In this document: in pieces, positions 59,225 through 64,000 of the stretch
Numbering within the stretch: the first letter of the stretch is position 1
Layout of the letters: the number at the start of each line of letters is the position of its first letter
Source: an uncultured Winogradskyella sp.
Lineage (GTDB): Bacteria; Bacteroidota; Bacteroidia; Flavobacteriales; Flavobacteriaceae
Assembly: GCF_947498345.1 (NCBI RefSeq)
Contig: NZ_CANMJY010000003.1
Coordinates: 248,001-312,000, forward strand
Direction of reading: 5' to 3'
Length of the DNA stretch: 64,000 nt
Made by a program: the position numbers and the translations under genes
The notes under the pieces: generated by a model
What the model was told of the DNA's origin: nothing
What the model saw: the letters and a program-made list of their open reading frames with translations, nothing else
Database searches by the model: none

Positions 59225-60301
59225 TTAAGACAATTCTACTTTTGGGTCTAACCAAGCATAAATAACATCTACAAGGATATTAATCGTAATGAAAACAATT
59301 GCGATGACCAAAACTGCTCCCATAATTACCGGAAGGTCTAATGTATTGAGCGCATTAACTATTTCTTTGCCTAAACCGTTCCACCCAAAAATATATTCTA
59401 CAAAAACAGCTCCTGCAAGCATTGATGCAAACCAACCAGATATAGCAGTTACCACAGGATTTAGTGCATTTTTAACAGCATGATTTTTTATTACCTGAAA
59501 CTCACTCAACCCTTTAGCCCTAGCTGTCCTAATATAATCTTGATTCATAACTTCCAGCAATGAATTGCGCATCAATTGTATCACTACAGCCAATGGACGA
59601 ATACCTAAAACTATGGCCGGAAGTATTAAATTTTTCCATTTAATTGTCATTGTCTCTCCAAAATCATCTAACTCATAAAGGCTACCTGTCATTTCTAAGT
59701 TGGTGTACTTATGTAAAACAAATCCAAATAACCAAGCAAATAAAATGGCACTAAAAAATGATGGAACACTCATACCAAATGTACTTATAATCTGAATGGT
59801 TTTATCAATCGAGGTATCTTTATAAAGTGCAGAAACAATTCCGAAAATAATACCAAGACTAATAGCAATAAAAATTGCAGAGACCGCTAACACAAAAGTA
59901 TTCGAAATGGTATCGCCAATAACTTGGGTCACCTTTTTCCCTTGTTTAGTAAAAGACTCTCTCAAATATGGTGTTTTTATTACAATAGAAGTATTTCCTA
60001 TTGTAAAGAGCTTAGAGGCATTATATTTATTTGGACTTAAATATGTATAATCTTCTGATGTATTAGAATGAAAAGAAATTGGTGATAGATCATTGAGGTA
60101 ATACAAAAACTGAGTTCCTAGTGGTTTATCGAATCCGTATTTTTTCTTTACGGCTTCAACTTGATCCGCTGTTTGGTTTTGACCCAGCATCATTTTAGCA
60201 GGATCTCCAGGAAGTATAGTAAACAAAAAGAAAATAACCGTAATAACACCCAGTAAAGTGATGAAAGCGTAAAATAGTTTATTTATTAAATAACGGATCA
60301 A
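59225..60301 (-). CDS. ABC transporter permease, dipeptide/oligopeptide (DppB) type
   Basis: A 358-residue inner-membrane permease: six helices, the N-terminal FTILPGDPAKMMLGQNQTAD region of DppB/OppB proteins, a long periplasmic insert and the EAA-like loop DYIRTARAKGLSEFQVIKNHAVKNALNPV. No second permease, ATPase or binding protein is next to it; these must be elsewhere. Confidence 0.92.
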   Translation of the reverse strand: MIRYLINKLFYAFITLLGVITVIFFLFTILPGDPAKMMLGQNQTADQVEAVKKKYGFDKPLGTQFLYYLNDLSPISFHSNTSEDYTYLSPNKYNASKLFTIGNTSIVIKTPYLRESFTKQGKKVTQVIGDTISNTFVLAVSAIFIAISLGIIFGIVSALYKDTSIDKTIQIISTFGMSVPSFFSAILFAWLFGFVLHKYTNLEMTGSLYELDDFGETMTIKWKNLILPAIVLGIRPLAVVIQLMRNSLLEVMNQDYIRTARAKGLSEFQVIKNHAVKNALNPVVTAISGWFASMLAGAVFVEYIFGWNGLGKEIVNALNTLDLPVIMGAVLVIAIVFITINILVDVIYAWLDPKVELS

Positions 60302-60380
60302 TTTTTTTTAATTCAAATAAATTACAAAAATGATAAATCTCAATATTCATTTTATTAAAAACAGAATACTATGATTTATA

Positions 60381-61475
60381 CTACAATTCAACATCTTCAA
60401 TATCATTCCAGTGCGCTTTATTTGTAACTGTTCCTTTTTCTAAAAGTACAACACCTGGATTAGAACGCACAATGGTTTTTACTACTTTTTCATCACAGAG
60501 GTAAAAATCGAAATTAAGATTATAGTCTTGTTTTAGGTTTTGCTTTGCATCCTCACCAGATGATGTTAATCCAATAACAGTATAACCTTTTTTTATAGCT
60601 TCATCTGTAAAAGATTTTAATTTAATGACTCCGTCAGCTTCAGCTTTTGAGATGTTGTACATAGCTACTATAACAAGGCGGTCTTGCTCAAGAAAGTAAG
60701 TTGTTAAATCTTCATCTGTAGATTCAATAGAAAAATCTTGAATTGGAGGAATATAGCCTTCGTCAATAGTTTCTGTATCTACACCAATATATTCACCATC
60801 TACCGAAGGATAACTACCATTAGTTACAAATTTCTGTTCTTTACCATTAACCTTAAATGTCCATGTATACTCTAAAACTGGCTTTGCAGCATCCTCTGGT
60901 ATTGCCATTTGCTCTTGCAGATTTTTTCCTACAGCATACGCTCTAAAATCAATCGATGGCAAATGCATTAATACATGATATCCAAACCATAGTGATACAA
61001 TAAAGCTTAATAAAGCCACTACAGTAGTTGGTAGTTTAGCAAAAATGGGGGTAATGTATTTTAATCCAAAAACCAATATCAATATTAAAACAAGTAATAT
61101 CACATCCTTAGTAAAGCTTTCCCATGGTGTTAATTTTAAAGCATCACCAAAACATCCACAATCTTTAACTTTATCGAAATATGCCGAATAAAAGGTTAAG
61201 AATGTAAAAAACACAATCATTGCCAATAAACTATATACCGTAAATTTTGGCTTATATCCAATCAATAGAAAAACACCCAAAACAACTTCAAAAACAACCA
61301 CAAAGACGGAAATCAATAATGCATAAGGAATTAAAAACTCGAGGTTTAAAACATCTTCACCAAAGTATTCTTGTAGTTTGTATGAAAACCCTAAAGGGTC
61401 GTTAAGCTTTATAAATCCTGAAATAATAAAAAGGACTCCAACAAATATTCTGCTTATTTGAACTAAATATTTCAT
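60381..61475 (-). CDS. BT_3928-type DoxX/MauE protein with thioredoxin-like tail
   Basis: A 364-residue membrane protein: four DoxX/MauE-type helices (about 5-150, with the Cys pair VKDCGCFGDALKL) and a C-terminal periplasmic region (about 215-364) of thioredoxin-like pattern (LVIVAMYN, KKGYTVIGLTSSGEDAKQ, NPGVVLLEKGTV) that lacks a CxxC site. Such proteins are found next to DUF1599 in Bacteroidota and may move reducing equivalents; the role is unproven. Confidence 0.87.
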   Translation of the reverse strand: MKYLVQISRIFVGVLFIISGFIKLNDPLGFSYKLQEYFGEDVLNLEFLIPYALLISVFVVVFEVVLGVFLLIGYKPKFTVYSLLAMIVFFTFLTFYSAYFDKVKDCGCFGDALKLTPWESFTKDVILLVLILILVFGLKYITPIFAKLPTTVVALLSFIVSLWFGYHVLMHLPSIDFRAYAVGKNLQEQMAIPEDAAKPVLEYTWTFKVNGKEQKFVTNGSYPSVDGEYIGVDTETIDEGYIPPIQDFSIESTDEDLTTYFLEQDRLVIVAMYNISKAEADGVIKLKSFTDEAIKKGYTVIGLTSSGEDAKQNLKQDYNLNFDFYLCDEKVVKTIVRSNPGVVLLEKGTVTNKAHWNDIEDVEL

Positions 61476-61569
61476 AGTTTTTTATTATTCCGCACTAAAC
61501 GCGAAATCTTATTAATTTAAGTATTTAAATATATTAAGGCTTTGCCTGTACTAAGTCTGGTATAAATTT

Positions 61570-62112
61570 TCATTTCGATTCACCAAGATGAATCATCGCA
61601 AAGACAGCATAATTAATCATATCCTGATAATTTGCATCAATACCTTCGCTAACAATAGTTTTGCCAGCATTATCTTCAATTTGCTTAACGCGCAATAATT
61701 TTTGCAAAATCAAATCCGTTAAGGAACTTACGCGCATATCGCGCCAGGCTTCTCCATAATCATGATTTTTATCTAACATCAATTGCTTGGTTAAAGTTAT
61801 TTTTTCATCATATAGTGCTGTCGCTTCTTCTGTGTTTAAATCGGGCTGTTCTACAACACCTTTTTCTAATTGTATTAATGCCATTAAACAATAATTAATA
61901 ATACCTATAAACTCGCTTACCTCACCTTCATCAACTTTTCTAACAGCATTTTGTTGTAAACTTCGTATACGCTGCGCTTTTATAAAAATCTGATCTGTAA
62001 GTGATGGTAGTCTTAGAATTCTCCATGCGCTACCATAATCACTCATTTTATTTACAAAAAGCGTTCTACATTTAGCGACAACGGCATCGTATTGTTTTGA
62101 TGTATCTTGCAT
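61570..62112 (-). CDS. DUF1599 protein
   Basis: A 180-residue protein built of two similar halves (about 1-90 and 95-180), each with a KMSDYGSAWRILRLPSLTDQ- or KNHDYGEAWRDMRVSSLTDL-like motif and the helices INYCLMALIQLEKG / INYAVFAMIHLGES. This is the DUF1599 family, whose function is not known to me. It lies between the BT_3928-type gene and folP, which is divergent. Confidence 0.9.
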   Translation of the reverse strand: MQDTSKQYDAVVAKCRTLFVNKMSDYGSAWRILRLPSLTDQIFIKAQRIRSLQQNAVRKVDEGEVSEFIGIINYCLMALIQLEKGVVEQPDLNTEEATALYDEKITLTKQLMLDKNHDYGEAWRDMRVSSLTDLILQKLLRVKQIEDNAGKTIVSEGIDANYQDMINYAVFAMIHLGESK

Positions 62113-62177
62113 TAATTAAAGTTTGAATTCTTGTAATCTATTTTACAAGCTTTTTAGTTTAATAAACAAATAATATA

Positions 62178-62185
62178 CAAAGTTA
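62178..62185 (-). promoter_or_regulatory. -7 promoter box for DUF1599 gene
   Basis: CAAAGTTA on the plus strand (minus-strand TAnnTTTG), 66 bp before the start codon. Confidence 0.4.
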
Positions 62186-62302
62186 ACTTTGGTATATTTA
62201 AGTCTCGATTATCGAATGAATTTTGCGTAAATTTCGCATAAATAAGTTAGAAGTTCAAAGTTTGAGGTTTAAAGTTTTAACCAACCTCTTTTAATAAGTT
62301 TT

Positions 62303-63130
62303 ATGACTATAAATTGCAAAGGAAAACTCATTGATATATCCACTCCCAAAGTTATGGGAATTCTTAATGTTACGCCTGATTCTTTCTATGATGGAGGATT
62401 ATATAAAGATAAATCTGCGATAGTAAAACAAATAGAAACTATGCGCAATGAAGGTGCTACTTTTATTGATATTGGTGGATACAGTTCGCGACCTGGTGCT
62501 GATTTTGTTTCTGAAGAAGAAGAGTTAAATCGTGTTCTGCCTGTAATTGAATTGGTTTTAGACCAATTTCCAGACACATTAATCTCTATTGATACGTTTA
62601 GAAGTTGTGTTGCGCAAAAAAGTATTGAAGCTGGTGCTGCTCTAATTAATGATATTTCTGCAGGTTATCTTGATGAGAATATGATCGCAGTGGTAGCACA
62701 ATTAGGAGTACCTTACATTATGATGCACATGAAAGGTACTCCTAAAACCATGCAACAGCAAACCGATTATGAAGATTTAGTTAAAGACATCAACCTTTAC
62801 TTCGCAGAACGGATAGCAGAAGCACACGCAAAAAATATCAACGATATTATTATAGACCCTGGTTTTGGCTTTGCTAAAACCTTAGAACAAAACTATGAGC
62901 TGTTAAATAAGCTAGAGCTATTACAGTTTGCAAACAAACCCATTTTAGCAGGAGTCTCCAGAAAATCTATGATTTATAAAGCGCTAGACACCTCTTCAGA
63001 CTATGCCTTAAATGGCACCACAGCCTTACATATGGTTGCACTACAAAAAGGGGCTAAAATTCTGCGTGTACACGACGTTAAAGAAGCTATGGAATGTATA
63101 ACCTTGTATAATCAATTAACCACTAGTTAA
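62303..63130 (+). CDS. folP: Dihydropteroate synthase
   Basis: A 275-residue folate-synthesis enzyme joining pABA with dihydropterin pyrophosphate. Motifs: PKVMGILNVTPDSFYDGGLY, GATFIDIGGYSSRPGA, LISIDTFRSCVAQKSIEAGA, NDISAGY, MMHMKGTP, DIIIDPGFGFAKTLEQNYEL and AGVSRKSMI. Divergent from DUF1599. Full length. Confidence 0.96.
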   Translation: MTINCKGKLIDISTPKVMGILNVTPDSFYDGGLYKDKSAIVKQIETMRNEGATFIDIGGYSSRPGADFVSEEEELNRVLPVIELVLDQFPDTLISIDTFRSCVAQKSIEAGAALINDISAGYLDENMIAVVAQLGVPYIMMHMKGTPKTMQQQTDYEDLVKDINLYFAERIAEAHAKNINDIIIDPGFGFAKTLEQNYELLNKLELLQFANKPILAGVSRKSMIYKALDTSSDYALNGTTALHMVALQKGAKILRVHDVKEAMECITLYNQLTTS

Positions 63131-63793
63131 ATGCGTCGGTATTTTTATCTATTAATAATTCTATTAATCTCAAGTTGTAATAACGAACGTGTTGTACAAT
63201 TACCCGAAATTGAAAAAGCAGAAATCACTGAAGCCTTAGATGTTTCACCTATATATATATTTTATGATGAAACACAACCCGATTCTACACTATTTAACCG
63301 TAAAAATCTTATCGGAACTACCAATTGGTTAGTCAATGTGGATAAGCGTTTAACATTACAACAGGTCATTCCTCATATTCAATATTTACAGAAAAAACGC
63401 AAAAAAGCCTCTATGCATAAAAATGAAAATGCTAAAAACTATTTTACTTGTAATGATACGAGTATTGGTAGTTTGGGCTTTGTTGAGTTTACTGATGTGA
63501 ACTTTATAACTGATGAAAGTGCAACTTTAAACTCAAAAGAATTATTCTGCCATGTTATTATTTTTGATTTATCTACAATACATCTTACTACAACAACTAA
63601 TATAATGTACCAAACAAAAATTGACAGTTTAACCTCAGTTATTTCAAGAATCATTGAAAAAAATGAAGATGAAACTGAATTCTTATTAGGTTTCAATAAT
63701 ACACTTACCTTTCAAGATTATATTGATTTAAAAACTACAGTTAAGGCTTTTGAAAAAAGTATCTCAAAAAATGAATTCATTTTTCATCCTTAA
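63131..63793 (+). CDS. Putative lipoprotein between folP and cdaA
   Basis: A 220-residue protein starting right at the folP stop codon (0-bp gap), with a lipoprotein signal (LLISSC, Cys about 16). The mature part (VSPIYIFYDETQPDSTLFN, TNWLVNVDKRLTLQQVIPHI) has no domain I recognise. Its place between folP and diadenylate cyclase is, from memory, conserved in Flavobacteriaceae. Confidence 0.75.
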   Translation: MRRYFYLLIILLISSCNNERVVQLPEIEKAEITEALDVSPIYIFYDETQPDSTLFNRKNLIGTTNWLVNVDKRLTLQQVIPHIQYLQKKRKKASMHKNENAKNYFTCNDTSIGSLGFVEFTDVNFITDESATLNSKELFCHVIIFDLSTIHLTTTTNIMYQTKIDSLTSVISRIIEKNEDETEFLLGFNNTLTFQDYIDLKTTVKAFEKSISKNEFIFHP

Positions 63794-63821
63794 TTTGTTA
63801 AATTAGCAAAAAGACTAACCT

Positions 63822-64000
63822 TTGGAAAACTTGCAACTTTGGGATTTTAGATTTATAGATTTCGTAGACGTTTTCCTCGTTGCTATTCTATTATATTACA
63901 TATACAAACTTGTAAAAGGTACGGTTGCTGTTAATATTTTTATCGGTATACTTATTGTTTACTTTGCGTGGCGCTTAACCGATTACCTAAAGATGCAAAT
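63822..64000 (+). CDS. cdaA: Diadenylate cyclase CdaA, 5' part
   Basis: The gene runs off the window end. Starting from a TTG at 63822 it reads LENLQLWDFRFIDFVDVFLV and AILLYYIYKLVKGTVAVN followed by FIGILIVYFAWRLTDYLKMQ, the N-terminal membrane region of CdaA-type c-di-AMP synthases. The DGA/RHR catalytic domain lies outside the window. The start codon choice is uncertain, but there is no in-frame ATG nearby. Position after folP supports the call. Confidence 0.85.
   Translation, partial: MENLQLWDFRFIDFVDVFLVAILLYYIYKLVKGTVAVNIFIGILIVYFAWRLTDYLKMQ

Noticed and set aside
1..64000. CRISPR arrays, rRNA genes, transposases, prophage or integrative element genes
   Set aside because: No regularly spaced direct repeats, rRNA sequence or recognisable mobility genes were found on either strand.

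Overview
This is chromosomal DNA from a member of the Bacteroidota, most likely the family Flavobacteriaceae. The base composition is AT-rich. Many start sites are preceded by a TAnnTTTG box, the -7 element of the Bacteroidota primary sigma factor. Two secreted proteins end in type IX secretion (T9SS) C-terminal sorting domains. The gene set is typical of the group: glutamine synthetases III and II, a DPP III-like lipoprotein, fused IcmF, DUF4197, DUF1599 and BT_3928-type proteins, and a folP-lipoprotein-cdaA order. No rRNA, CRISPR array, transposase or prophage was seen. There is one tRNA (Arg-ACG). Genus cannot be decided from the sequence.

Layout. 1-1.4 kb: end of ilvE, a MazG-like pyrophosphohydrolase and a small membrane protein. 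1.7-7.0 kb: an accessory-looking operon encoding a small membrane protein, a trypsin-like protease without signal peptide, an unknown 199-aa protein, a TPR sensor kinase, a NarL-type regulator and a lipoprotein. 7.1-14.1 kb: an LRR surface protein with T9SS tail, a HTH-only LuxR protein, a DPP III-like peptidase, an SRPBCC/GyrI protein, a CrcB fluoride channel and a DUF1684 lipoprotein. 14.1-16 kb: an MFS exporter plus VOC protein behind a leader with a 25-codon ORF and a strong terminator. 16-20 kb: a lipoprotein, 7TM protein, histidine kinase and response regulator operon, followed by a DJ-1/PfpI lipoprotein. 20-25 kb: an Lrp regulator, a SigZ-like sigma factor with a previously uncalled cysteine-rich metallothionein-like gene, and IcmF carrying an in-frame palindromic repeat. 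25-35 kb: purU, OmpA-like, TlpA-like and DUF4197 proteins, then the purM, prfA, pyrF, BtuF-like set on the minus strand.

35.2-44.5 kb: a 45-aa secreted peptide, divergent glutamine synthetases III and II, a Ca/Na antiporter, a BlaI/BlaR1-like pair and a secreted nuclease with T9SS tail. 45-51.8 kb: a 57-aa conserved protein, a lipoprotein, a UspA protein, tRNA-Arg, then a sulfur module (Crp/Fnr regulator, two YeeE/YedE proteins, TauE, persulfide dioxygenase-rhodanese, HMA protein). 51.9-57.2 kb: a TetR-controlled MMPL/RND export operon with a LolA-like protein and an outer-membrane barrel. 57.2-64 kb: housekeeping genes (clpS, prmA, tpiA, an ABC permease, BT_3928, DUF1599, folP, a lipoprotein and the start of cdaA).

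The most interesting candidates are the protease/two-component operon, the leader-peptide attenuator in front of the MFS gene, the palindromic repeat translated inside IcmF, the metallothionein-SigZ pair, and two CRP-like boxes placed at exactly the same distance from two sulfur-gene promoters. All were read by eye; none was tested by database search.
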